Shown piece after piece: positions 50,601 to 61,218 of a stretch of DNA of 64,000 bases. A program made the position numbers and the translations under genes. The notes under the pieces were generated by a model. It was not told the origin of the DNA and made no database searches. It was given only the letters and a program-made list of their open reading frames with translations. The DNA comes from Cyanoderma ruficeps (Eukaryota; Chordata; Aves; Passeriformes; Timaliidae): assembly GCA_008694505.1 (NCBI GenBank), contig VZDJ01007755.1, positions 650,644 to 714,643 of the forward strand, in the 5' to 3' direction. The number at the start of each line of letters is the position of its first letter. The stretch's first letter is position 1.

Positions 50601-53373
50601 GTGCTTTTTTTGTAGCAGCACTTTGTGTCAGGTAGTCGGTCAGAAAGCACTGGCACTGGCAATCAAAATAGAGCTTTACTGGCATTGTCATTACCTGGCC
50701 CAAGAGTAAAATGATAATAGAAACTGGGGCAGTTCAAATAGGTAATACAGAAAGGCATTCTACTTCAAAGTGAAAATTTCCTGTGGCAATCAAAAATCTG
50801 ATAATCTGTAATACTCTCTGTTAAATGAAAAATATTCAGCTAATGTTTGAGTGCTTGTGGCTGGTTTTATCAGGAGCTGCTCGTATGAAATAGCTTATTT
50901 CCAGATCATATTTTGCTGCTGTCAATTACAGTGTGATTACAATAGTTAATCCCTAGCACCATTATGGGATCTTGTGAAAAAAACCTGCATACTTCTTTGT
51001 TAAAAGCAAAGTTTTCTATATTCACAGAAAACAAAATATTCCACAAAATCAAGGTATTTGTAGCAACTTAAAAAGTAACAGATACAATAACATATATACC
51101 CGTGATAATAATTTCAGCTGAATTACAGAATTATAAATTAATTTACAATGTCTAGTCCTGTTTGGAAAGTGTACCATACAACATACAAGTTGCAAGTTTC
51201 AAAGTGCATAGTCATTTATTGTTAGACCTACTGTTGTAGGCTCCATGGTTTAACCTGAACTTTTTCTTATACTCTGCTTCCTATTTGTATTTTAAAAATA
51301 AAAATACTGAAAATGGCTAGATGCACTGCTTTAACTGTGCTGTCTTTACCTCTATAGAAGATTTCTTATGAAGAACAAAAATGCATTTTTCACCTGCATC
51401 TCTGTCAGAAACTGTGCTGGCTGAGGGGCTAGTGACCCACCAAGCAGTTTTGTCTCACTCATTTATTTCAGTGTGTGCATAGATAATCCAAAGAGGTTGT
51501 CTTTCACTCCCAAAACAGGACTGGCTTTTATTCTGCCAAAGTAATTGACTGATCGAGCACTGTTCAAGTCCAAACTCCTTTGAAAACAAAAGGAAAAATG
51601 TTTGTATTGTACCTGTTAGGATAAAAATTAGTAGAATATGACAAGGAGTTTTCCTTTTACAACATGGACACATCTAAAGGCAATATGCCTGTTTAGTTCT
51701 TGTCCTGTCAGATACAGAAGTGTCACTAACCAGAAATATCTGAAGAGCCACAGATCAGCTGCTGACGCTCTCTGAGGGTCAGAATATGGATAGCTAGATA
51801 GTTACATTTCATACACCATACAGCTTGTTCCAGATATCTTGCTGGAGAAAAAGAATAACTAATGTGAAGAATTCAAATTCTCATTTTCTTTTTATATCAC
51901 CAGTATGCTACTTCATGTTCTCGTGACAGACTGCTTCAAATACCCTAAAAAACCCAAATTAGTGACTTAAAGATACATACATACGTAGCTCTAGTGAAAT
52001 TATCCTCTGTTGTTCCACTTGCTCTACTCAGTATTGCTTTTCAAAGTTCATAAATTTTAGAGGTCTAAATGTAGCAGCGCAAGCAGACTAAACACTGATA
52101 TTTAAAGTGGAGTAAATTCTGCCCTGTAACATAAAGCCAAAATTCAAGGCTATTTCAATGACCTAGTGGCAGTGGCAGACATTTGATTTCTTCCTTTTAA
52201 TAATCTTTTCAAGAAAAGTACCTGCATAATATTTTAGTTTTAATGTCTCTATTAGACACCCATAAGGCATTCCGGTTTTGGCAGATTTGTTTTTAATAAT
52301 GCACACAGATATTTTCAGGAAACAGTGCAATACATTTTTAATGGGCACTGGCAATTGCTTTAGAAATTTGGAATTTTTGCAACTAATCTATATGACTTAA
52401 AGCTCCTTAATGTCTTTTATTTAGAAATCTTCCTACCTGTTTTAAGTTCTGATCTCTCCTGATTCTCAAGTGAATTTCAGTCAGAGGAATAACATACATA
52501 CTGGTAAACTTACGGTGTAAAAAACACTATGGATGTCATGTATTGATGTATATTGCTTTGTAGGGACATATTTCTTCCTGTCAAAGAATAAATATACTCC
52601 TGCAAAGCACCATTATCGAACTACGACTGTGTTCAGAAATACAGGAAGGTAGCATCAAGCTGTGGTGTTACACCAGTATTTTCCAAGTGGTGCAGTTTTC
52701 CATCTAGACAAGACTTTAGGCATGTGAGTTAACAGCCACTTGATCTTAGTCAGGGTGGTTCCTCATTCTCTTTAATATTCCTGTCTGCACACAGATGTGA
52801 TCGTAGCAGCCATGTGCTGAACAGAAACACCATGAATGAATTGATGCTGTGCATGAGGTAGGTAATATCCTGCAGTTTCTCTTGCACATATGTTTTCCTC
52901 TGCTCAGTGTCCCATTGACATTGCAGGTGAAAGCACAGGTGTAAACAGGAGGAACCATTGGGAGTGTGAGGACAATTTGTTGCATTACATGTCACACTCT
53001 GTTTTTAAAGCACAGTATTAAACAATGACCCTTCTCTTTCTAGAGCTATTATTTTTAAAAGGAAGTAATATTCTATCTTCTGATGTGCTTTTAATATATT
53101 CCAATCTTCAGGAAGCTACACTTACTAAGATCAAAATGAATTTGCTCTTCTTTAACAAAGTGTTAACCTAAAACGGATAATGTGAATCTTAAATCCCAAA
53201 GTGTTAAAACCAAATTATACTGTACTTTGATAGCTAATTATACAAAAGCATACAAAAAGAAAATATCAGAGTATTATTACAATATCTCTCTATATATAGT
53301 ATGTGCAAAATTCAATACATAAGGTTCTTGTTACTCATCTGTGGGTTTTCTTTAAAATAATGTTAACCTTAAC
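47680..53373 (-). other. Likely PI15 3' UTR and downstream flank; end not determined
   Basis: This stretch follows the PI15 stop codon on the minus strand and contains no recognisable coding exon or interspersed repeat. It is AT-rich. AATAAA signals on the minus strand (TTTATT on the plus strand) occur at 52416-52421 and also near 51462, 51217, 49857 and 47690. I cannot say from sequence which is used. A short simple repeat lies at 49511-49568. Treat the left limit given here as only the last signal I noted. Confidence 0.4.
49511..49568 (+). repeat. TACC/CAGATA-type simple repeat
   Basis: Irregular TACC and ATCC units pass into GATA and CAGATA units. It lies in the presumed 3' UTR or flank of PI15. 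Confidence 0.65.
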
Positions 53374-53509
53374 TTATTTAAACCAGTATAAGTAGTTTGA
53401 TGTTACTCCTGGGAAACAAAGGTTGTCGATACAAGAACCTCCATAGCTTGGAGGACAAGCTGAACATGGGACTCCTACTTTATATGGTGCTTCTCCAATC
53501 CAGTTCCCC
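53374..53509 (-). CDS. PI15: PI15 last coding exon with stop
   Basis: The acceptor is TTTTCAG followed by GGGG; the first G completes the lysine codon begun in the previous exon. The exon reads [11 protein letters not shown], then a tail with four cysteines (VPCSAC, GSC, NLC), and ends YLYWFK with TAA at 53374-53376. This tail is the short CRISP-like extension that follows the CAP domain in PI15. An open frame continues upstream through the intron to 53637, but that part is intron, as the acceptor and the fit to the family show. Confidence 0.95.
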
Positions 53510-56500
53510 CTGAAAATAAAAAATGAAAAAGAATGCTTAATAATTTCAGAGTAGATAAAAAAAAATATCATTACCCATACTTGTTTTGAGTGATTAAAGT
53601 GAATGTCTCCCTTGATATTCCATAAATGCTCTTTCACTAAAAACAGGACATCAGTTTATTTCTGTAGTTTACTGATTAACATTGATCTAGAAATTCCCAA
53701 AAAAGAGCAGGAAAATGACCAAGAGAATTCAGGCCAGTAATATCCATTCCACATCCTTTAGTCTCAGTGGTGAAGTCCCAGTCTTCTTGCTTTTGCTATA
53801 ACCAAGTGATTTTCGATTCTCTTATCCCATGACAGAGTATTTTTTTACTGGAGGTCTATTATTTTCGAAAAACAGCAAAATAAGCATTGGTGCGAGGTTT
53901 TCCTTGAGCACATTTTTGTCTAGCAGTTATCTCAAAAGCTTGTGCTTGGAAGATGGAAAAACAAACTGAAAGAAACCTTACTCTTGGGTTGCACTGCCCT
54001 AAGTTCACACTGTGGAGCTCTGAGGCTGAATTGCTGAATTTGTGATTAAAGAAAAGGGAAGATAAAAACTTTGCACCAGTAACATATAAAAAGGACCTGC
54101 ATTGGGGCATTTCCAGAGGTCTCACAGATGGAAATGAGAGGAGAAGAAAAGCTCCTGTCTGGTGGACAGAGGTGTGCAATAGACCCTAGGGGGAAAGGGG
54201 TACAAAGTCTGGAGGGTGATCATATGAAAAAAAGTAACTCTGAAACATCTAGGAACATCTGAAAAACACATTCAGACTTTTAGGGGTTTATATAGACCAC
54301 AGACTTTTGGAGAATCATGTAACACTCATGATGTAGGCAGAAAGTTAAAATTAGATTTTTATTTAAATGTTATGTCTCACAGAGCAGAGAACTTTCCTTC
54401 AGTTTTCATGTGACGTGGAATAGCAGTGAGTAATGCAATTATTTATGAAACATTTTGTCATCACCCACCTCCCAGCCAGTAACACTGGATCAAAAGCCCT
54501 GGTCTGGGCTGTGCCTTGGAAGAAAGTAGAAATCTCAAATAATTTGCTCATTTCTTCTCCTCTTCCAAATGGGTACAGCAGACTGAGTGCTCAGGAAATA
54601 TATTTAGTCTGATAACAGATATGGATATTCAGAGTTTGCTGAAAACTGCTTTCTGCTTCATTTTCTATGCAACACATGGTGGATTTGTGTGAGACTGCTA
54701 GATAACCTGGGGCCTTCTAAATTATCCCCCTTAACTTTAGAAGTTTTCACTCCTATCAGAAGCATAAATATTTTTCAGCCTTACAGCATGGCATCAGTGA
54801 AAATTACTGGAGTTCTAAATCCTAAATCTTTGCCAAATTCCAATCTTAATAACTCAGATTGGGGCTGCAATATTCACTCCCTTCCTCTTTAGAGGAGTTT
54901 CTCATGTGCTGGTTACTCAGACGGACACAGACTTTACTGAGTGGCAAAGAGACTTCTACATGTGTGCCAAAAGACTCTAAGCCCAATGTCCTTAATTAAA
55001 TCTAGAAACACAAACTTAATCCAGGAAAGACCACTCAATATAATTTTTGTGACCCTGCAAGAAATAGATGTAAAAATCATGATTCCAGTTCCTGTGACTG
55101 AAAGGTCTACTCAAAAATCTCACACAGAGAAAGAGCTTGCAACTTCAGGCTTCAGTTTGCTGTCCAAGCAGCTGAGAGACTTTTAGAGTCAGAAAATATA
55201 AAATATCATTAATTCATTGCTAACTGATACACAAACACTAAATCAGTTTTCAAAAATGCCTAATGCATAAATCCACTTTATTCCTATATATGAAGATGAG
55301 ATAAGTATTCTAGAAAGTTTATAATTTTAAACTTTTTTTTCAAATTAAGATCCATTAAAAAGTTCTCTTAAGAAACTTTGATTTCATCTTGTCCATGTTT
55401 TGGAGCTATAAGTCAGATACAGATTTTGCTGCTTAATCTTTGCTCCCTCACATTCATTCCTTACCATCCTTTTTCAGTAAATATTAATGACAAAAGGACA
55501 GAGAAATCTCCTTGATTTCCAAAGGTGGTTTTTTCCCCAAGTAGTGAGTGTTCTTATGAAATCCTATCTTTCTTTCAGTTGCAAAACCTTTAAAAATTCT
55601 TTTACTCATGTAACAGCTAGAGTAATGACATATTCTTGCATATTCTTTACCACAAATGGACCTGTGCCACCAAGAGTTTATGGAAAACATGCCCAATGAA
55701 TTATGCCCAGGCCCCTATACAGAATTTTGGCTTTGTCTAACACACAGTCAGAGCAGGCAGCCACTTACGCCGTCTGCGCAGCTTTTGCAACAGTGGTGCA
55801 AACCAGACCGCAAACTGAAGCTCTCCCAGAGCCACATTTCACTGACTCATCCTGCAGCCAAGTGAGAGCTCGGAATGATGTCTAGGAAATGCTGGCAGGA
55901 AATTAATTTCTGCATTTCAGCCTAACATGGACCTCTGCAAGTTATGGGCCACCTATGGGTGTCTATGGACTGTGTCTTAACAGACCCTAATAAAGAAGGC
56001 AAGATGAGATGGATTTGCATATATGGAGCTTAGACTGACGGCCTTTATATTGAAGCAATGCTTTGGATTATGTGACATGGTCATAAGCAAAGGTAACAAC
56101 ACGTACCATAGAATGAATCACAGAATGGTTTGGGTAGGAAGGAATCTTAAGAACAAACTAGCTCTAACCCCATTGTCACAGGCAGGGAACCTCTCACTAG
56201 ACCAGGCTGCTCAGAACCCCATCCTGTTTGGTCCTGAATACCTCCAGGAGTCCACAACCTCTCTGGGTGAACTGTTCCAGTGTCTCACCACCTGCACAGC
56301 AAAGATTTTCTTCCTAATGTCTAATCTAAACCTACCTACCTTAAGCTAAGGCCATTTCCTCTATCACTACATGCCCTTGTGAGAAGTTGCTCTCCAGCTT
56401 TCTTGTAAGACCTCTTTAGGTACTGGTAGGTTGATACAAGAGGCTCTCTTGAGTCTCCTCTTTTCCAGGCCAAAGAGCCCCAACTCTCTCAGCCTGCCTT

Positions 56501-58037
56501 CCTAAAAGAGGCATTCTAGCCCTGATCAGTTTAGTGATTCTCCTCTGGACCTGCTCTAACAGGTCCACGTCTTTCTTGTGCTAAGGACCCATAACTGCAT
56601 GTAGGTCTCCAGGTGGAGAGCAAAGCAGAGGAGAAGAATCACCTGCTGGGCACATCTCTTTTGATGCAGCCCAGGATATGGTTGGCTTTCTGGGCTGCAG
56701 GCATGCCCTGATAAGTCATATTGAGCTTTTCATCTACAAATACCCACAAGTCCTTCTCCTCAGAGTTGTTATCAATTCATTCTCTACCCGGCCTGTACCT
56801 GTGCTTGGATTAACCCAATCCAGGTGTGTTTGAACTTCTGAATTTCATAAGGTTTACATAGGCCCACCTGTCAGTAAATCAAGAGCCTGATCTACGGTGG
56901 GATTGCTTTACCTAAGGAAGTCTAGTTCACCACACCTATGTAAAAAAGAGTGAAGAAATAAGTAATTCAAAGTAAAGTGAAGTCAGCACAAAGAAGGAAG
57001 AAAAATAATAATAATAATTAATAATAATAATAGTAACAGCAATAAAAGAAAACAAGTTTTTTGTTTTGTTCCACACACATCAAGTTGATTCCTTTTCTTC
57101 CTTGTATACCAAAGTCATACATTTTTTTATGTTCAGATGGAAAGCTTGAACAAAGGACCAGCCCATAGAAAAAAAGCACAAAAAAAGGTCATGCTGCAGG
57201 AAAAGGAGTAAGCAGTCCTATGGGAGGACCAAAACATGTAAAAAGGATAAAAATAAAAAAATATAAAAGAGAGCAACTCACTTTGGGGCATAGTTGCATA
57301 CCAAGTAAACAGCTCGCCGCCAAACAGATCCCCAGACGTTCATATTGTGGCACGTGTGGATTGCGCAGCCCATACGATTGGAAGTGGCCCAAACCATCTG
57401 AATAAATATTTATTATTGGTGAAGTCCAAATTGAAAAGGAATATACACATACATATACTTACAGATATAGACATACATTGATTTGAGAGAGAGGGGTATA
57501 AATACATCATAGGAAAGTCCAACTTTGGACATGACATTTTGCATAGAGGAAAATAAGTTATATAACCTGTGTGTAATGGGTGCACATGGGTCCATAACAT
57601 CGCATCGGGCACCTAGGGTTGCAATCTTGAGGGTAAGGGAAAGCATAATCCTTCACCTCATCATACCATGGCTTTACCAGCTGGAGAATAGATCGATACC
57701 TGGGTTTGTTTAAAATACAGAAAGAAAAACATGTTCATTTGAGATTTCTCCTCACATCACTAGGGGCACAGTATTAAGCAATAATATTCTTAAGCCAAAT
57801 GAACACTGACAGATACAGAACACAGAATGCTGGATGACACTTGCATCAGTCCAATATCTGGATCTCAAAGGTTGTTCAAAGGCTGACAAAATAATTGTCT
57901 TGTAGGGTACCCTCTTACCTTCCAGTTCTTACAGACAGGTTTTGGCCCAAAAATCTCAGAAGATAGGAAGGTCCATGGTCCCAAATGCATGTAGCAGCCC
58001 AAGCCTCAGCAGATTTGGCAAGAGTTTCATCCCAAAC
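53374..58037 (-). CDS. PI15: PI15 (peptidase inhibitor 15), C-terminal part, four exons
   Basis: The coding exons, in transcript order, are 57919-58037, 57567-57699, 57282-57397 and 53374-53509 (119, 133, 116 and 136 nt). They join in phase and give 167 residues plus a TAA stop. PI15 is a secreted member of the CAP (CRISP/antigen 5/PR-1) family, first described as a weak trypsin inhibitor. Both CAP signatures are present, and each is split by an intron: THYTQ|MVWATS and [12 protein letters not shown]. The protein ends in a cysteine-rich tail (VPCSACPP...DNLCFPG) and YLYWFK, which I recognise as PI15 rather than CRISPLD1, whose much longer protein continues into LCCL domains. Of the usual CAP cavity residues, His (WDHG), Glu (WYDE) and His (THYTQ) are visible; the position that is Glu in GAPR-1-like proteins is Gln (GQNL), which I believe is normal for this branch. 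The mammalian protein is about 258 residues, so about 91 N-terminal residues are missing here and probably lie beyond base 64000. Identification is from recall of the family. Confidence 0.95.
56107..56905 (-). mobile_element. CR1 LINE fragment in the last PI15 intron
   Basis: The element is read on the minus strand, the same direction as PI15. Its 3' tail appears on the plus strand as GAATCACAGAATGGTTTGGG near 56115, followed by the reverse complement of the CR1 ORF2 C-terminal part (for example TGCAGCCCAGGATATGGTTG near 56665) and, at the far end, CATAAGGTTTACATAGGCCC near 56850. Frames are broken. Open frames on the plus strand over its left end are by-products. Confidence 0.92.
57005..57032 (+). 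repeat. (AAT)n simple repeat
   Basis: About nine AAT units with one ATT interruption, just beyond the 5' end of the CR1 in the same intron. Confidence 0.85.
57282..57397 (-). CDS. PI15: PI15 coding exon (MVWATS ... VCNYAP)
   Basis: The acceptor is ATTCAG and the exon opens in phase 0 with [11 protein letters not shown], finishing CAP signature 1. It runs through [14 protein letters not shown] and ends within CAP signature 2 at LVCNYAP plus two bases of a lysine codon. The donor AAA|GTGAGT is strong. There are 38 full codons. The Met in SNRMG is usually Ile in relatives as I recall them, a mild substitution. The intron that follows is about 3.8 kb and carries a CR1 element. Confidence 0.93.
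57567..57699 (-). CDS. PI15: PI15 coding exon (cysteine-rich middle, ends THYTQ)
   Basis: The acceptor is ...AAACCCAG and the exon completes the split arginine codon, then reads [18 protein letters not shown]. After that comes a run with four cysteines (DCNPRC, MRC, PMC), and the exon ends THYTQ at phase 0. The Glu of WYDE and the His of THYTQ are conserved CAP residues. The donor is CACACAG|GTTATA: it has GT and a G just before it, but lacks the usual purine-A-G run at +3 to +5. The reading frame supports this junction strongly, so it is probably a real but weak donor. The intron to the next exon is only 169 bp. Confidence 0.93.
57919..58037 (-). CDS. PI15: PI15 coding exon (start of the visible CAP domain)
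   Basis: Reading on the minus strand, the acceptor ends ...TTTTGTCAG and the exon opens in phase 0 with VWDE. It continues through the motifs [11 protein letters not shown] and [11 protein letters not shown]. The donor is AAG|GTAAGA, a good consensus, and the last arginine codon is split 2+1 with the next exon. The His of WDHG is the first conserved His of the CAP fold. The mammalian gene has a preceding exon ending in NMEYM; I looked for it to base 64000 and did not find it. Confidence 0.93.
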
Positions 58038-60854
58038 CTGACAAAATAAAGCATCCTTAGCAATAGAACAGAAAAAAACAGATAATGATCATAGTGCTAG
58101 AACAAAAGAAGCAAGTACCTTCATCCACAAATACACAATCGTAACACATCAGATCTGGAAATAAGAAGAGAACTGTGGAGCAGCATGTACAGAATCCAGA
58201 GGGATTTGACATATTGCTGGACAGAATTTCTGCCCACATCATTCGAGGAAGCCAAGTATTCCAGTCTCTCCCTTTTTTTCTGGAAAAGCCCTTCACCAAC
58301 CAGACATTTACCTACTATTTTCCCTTTTGTGTTGATGAGATCCATCCGAGGAGAGGAGTGAAATGTTGGCTGGGACTCAGATAAAAAGTGAAGGAGAGGA
58401 ACACAGGGAAGAACAGTTCAGCACAGGTATTACATACCCCATAAAACCCCAACATATTTGAAATAGGACCTCAGGAATATCTATAGCCAGAGACAATGTG
58501 TGTGGCAACTCTTCATATTTGCGGTCTCAAGGTCAGGAAAGGGATTCCAAAAGGGCAAAGACTATGGGTAGTTTCCAGGTGCAGTATGGATTTCACTTCT
58601 TTATTCTGCACAGGAACTGGCATTGCTCACTGCCTGATATAAAAAGATAACTGCTCTGTAAGAACAGACAATTTGACTTCTTAAGTTCCCCAATGTTTGG
58701 AACATGACAAGTGAACTTAAACACTGTCTCCTTTATATGCTTTGCCTGCTCAATTACATGCCTGATTTGTAACTCTGTTATTTTCTCCACAGAAAAACAG
58801 GTTTGTCTCAGAAATAAGGGAGATATTGGCAACAGAACCTACTGCACCACTGGAACTCCTGATAAAGAATGCACTGTTACATTACAAGTGCACACAAATT
58901 CTAGTATAACTTAGTGTTTAAGGATACTCAAGCAGGCTGAAGATTCTGGAATTACATGTATATTTGGAATACCCTGAGTGGAGTGTTTAGGTGCAGAGTA
59001 GTTGTAGTGAATTGCAAGTAGAAAGGCAGAACAGAATGTGGTAAAATTGCCTATGTAGACCATCAGTGCTTTTTAAACACAAACACAAACTCATAACTCT
59101 TGAGTGGCTATGAAATCATAGGTATGCTCTCTGAGGCATGAAATAAGAAACAAAGTCAGAAATAAACTTATCAAAGGATAAAGTGGCCCACACCACAAAT
59201 ATTTTCTGTACTACGATCTAATAATGATTTCTAACACTGAATTCAGTTTTAGTTTCACAAATCTGAAGAGTGAAGAGACTGATCATTGACCAGGACAATA
59301 AATCATGCCCTAACTCTAGTATTTTGTGAAATTTCTCTTAGTGAGAAGGACAAAATTTAGTAAATGTTATGAAATTGCTAGACCACTGAACCAAGCTTTT
59401 GCTAATGTGGAGTGGATAAAGGTGAAGAAGGTGAAGAAGGTGAAGAAGTAGAATGGAGACCAGTAAGACTCCTCAACACAAATCATCTTCGATTCAAGCA
59501 GAACCACCTTAGGGATGGTAAAATGGGTGGTGCTTAAAGCAGAGAAGATTTATTTTACACCTGCTCAGAAAATTTTCCAGAACAAAGTCAAGGCAAATTG
59601 CTAGTACAAGGACAAAAGACAGAAGTCTTAAGAAGAAGCATGCTACAAAGGAATACTCTTCAAGCCAGAGAACACTTAGACTTCAGCTCTGAAAAACTAT
59701 GGGAGTTTCTTGGAGGAGTTAGAGATAAAAAATCCAAAACCCGGGATATGATTTAGGGCTTAAGGCGAAGAAAACTGTGCATAAACATTTCTTCTGCTTT
59801 GTATCTCTGCCATTAAGTTTACTAGCTGCATGTGGCCAGTGTATAAAAACCCCTTTACAATCCCTGTGGTACAGAAGTTGTACAGTCCAAAAAGAGGGCT
59901 TAAAGAGTAGGTACAAATATTAAAAAGTGCCCGGGGAGTGTGCCTGAGAGGCTGGGGCCACAGCCAGCGTTTGGAGCCTGCCCAGGCCCAGGGGAGCAGA
60001 GGAGCTCTCGGATCCAGCACGTGGGTCCAAACACAGCTGCCTGGTGTGCATCCACAGCGGGCTGCTCTGCCAGGACTGTGACACCCCATAAACACCCTCC
60101 TTTGCTGGGATTAATCACGCTTCTGGCACGAGTGCTCCTGCCAGGAGGTTGAACATGAGGTTTGCGTGCTTGCTCCCAAGTGACCTGTCTGCACTCCCAC
60201 AGTAATCTAAATGTGCACTGTATTCGCACAAACAGTGCCAACATCCTGATTTCCACCCAGTACATTTTTGTGTACTGAATTGCCTCGCAAAATAGCACGT
60301 TGGGTGTTTGAAAGAAATGTGAAGAATGGACTAGGTTTTCACTATTAACACTCTCTAAACAAGGCACAGCCCCTGCCTTGGACAGCGAGGGCATTTCTTG
60401 CTTTTGCTTCTCCTCAGCTTCATTTCTGGTTATCAGGAATCATCTGTAGCATTGGAATGGTAAAGTTTCAGGGTGTTGTTTCAAACTCAGTTAAAATGTT
60501 GTGAGTTTGTCAAGTATAGTACACTCTGCTTTCCATTATATATTCACTCTTAACCCCTCTCTGGACAGATTAAATTTTTGACAAACATAAAAAATTAGAA
60601 ACAAAGAGAAGGAAAATAACTTCTGACTAAGGAATAAGGGGGAGGGGAGCATATGCAGTATCTTAAATTTCCTCCATTCTTTCATTAGTAGGCTGGTGAA
60701 AAGCCTCTACAGAGTCCCCTACTGCTATGTAAATCATTTGTATTTCATGGGAGAAATTGATTGTCTCACCTTCCTTATTTTATTTACTTCATTTTTTCAG
60801 ATGAAAAGGTGGTCTCAGTCCTTCTAGGACTAGCTCTAAATGATCACAGGAAGA
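58038..60854. other. PI15 intron or upstream region, no exon seen
   Basis: This region lies upstream of the first visible PI15 exon. No exon for the NMEYM segment or the signal peptide was found. It contains a 9-bp tandem repeat (59421-59449) and a block richer in G, C and CpG at about 59930-60170. A 164-residue minus-strand frame across that block has no recognised motif. Confidence 0.55.
59421..59449 (+). repeat. 9-bp tandem repeat (GGTGAAGAA)
   Basis: GGTGAAGAA is repeated about three times without mismatch. It looks like the result of replication slippage. Confidence 0.9.
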
Positions 60855-61218
60855 AGAGAATGCATTAGGGAGACCTTATAGAGTCTTTCAGCACCTGAAG
60901 TGAGCCCTCCTTTTGCTGGAAAGAGACTTTTTGCACTGGGATCAAGTGATAGAACAAGGGGAAATGGCTTGAAGGTGAAGGAGGCTAGGTTTAGATTAGA
61001 TATTAGGAAGAAAACCTTTAGTGTGAGGGTGGTGAGGCACTGAAACGGGTTGCCCAGAGAAGCTGTGGATGCCCCATCCCTAAAAGCATTCAAGGTCAGG
61101 CTGGATGGAGCTTTGAGCAACTTGGTCTAGTGGAAGATGCTCCTGCCCAACGCAGGAGGGTCGGAACTGGATGATCTTTAAGATCCCTTTCAACCCAAAC
61201 CATTCTGTGATTCTATAA
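60855..61218 (+). mobile_element. CR1 LINE 3' fragment
   Basis: Landmarks are TTTAGATTAGATATTAGGAA, GAGGGTGGTGAGGCACTGAA, GTTGCCCAGAGAAGCTGTGG, GATGCCCCATCCCTAAAAGC and the tail CCTTTCAACCCAAACCATTC followed by TGTGATTCTATA. This is close to the avian CR1 consensus that I recall and appears to be among the younger copies in the window. It lies on the strand opposite to PI15. Confidence 0.95.

Larger units (their letters stand above)
53510..57281 (-). other. Last intron of PI15
   Basis: The intron is 3772 bp, between the donor AAA|GTGAGT and the acceptor TTTTCAG. It carries a CR1 at 56107-56905 and an AAT simple repeat at 57005-57032. A block at about 55740-55880 has more CpG and C than its surroundings and is not a repeat that I recognise. 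The other introns seen here are 169 bp and 219 bp, so this one is much the largest. Confidence 0.85.

Noticed and set aside
53510..53637. Upstream extension of the last PI15 exon as an open frame
   Set aside because: The acceptor at 53510 and the in-phase join to the previous exon show that this part is intron.
56023..56349. 108-codon plus-strand frame
   Set aside because: Its right part is the antisense of the CR1 at 56107-56905, and the rest has no motifs.
59900..60394. 164-residue minus-strand open frame
   Set aside because: It lies over the GC-enriched block, where stop codons are rarer by composition. I see no family motif, no signal peptide and no splice context.
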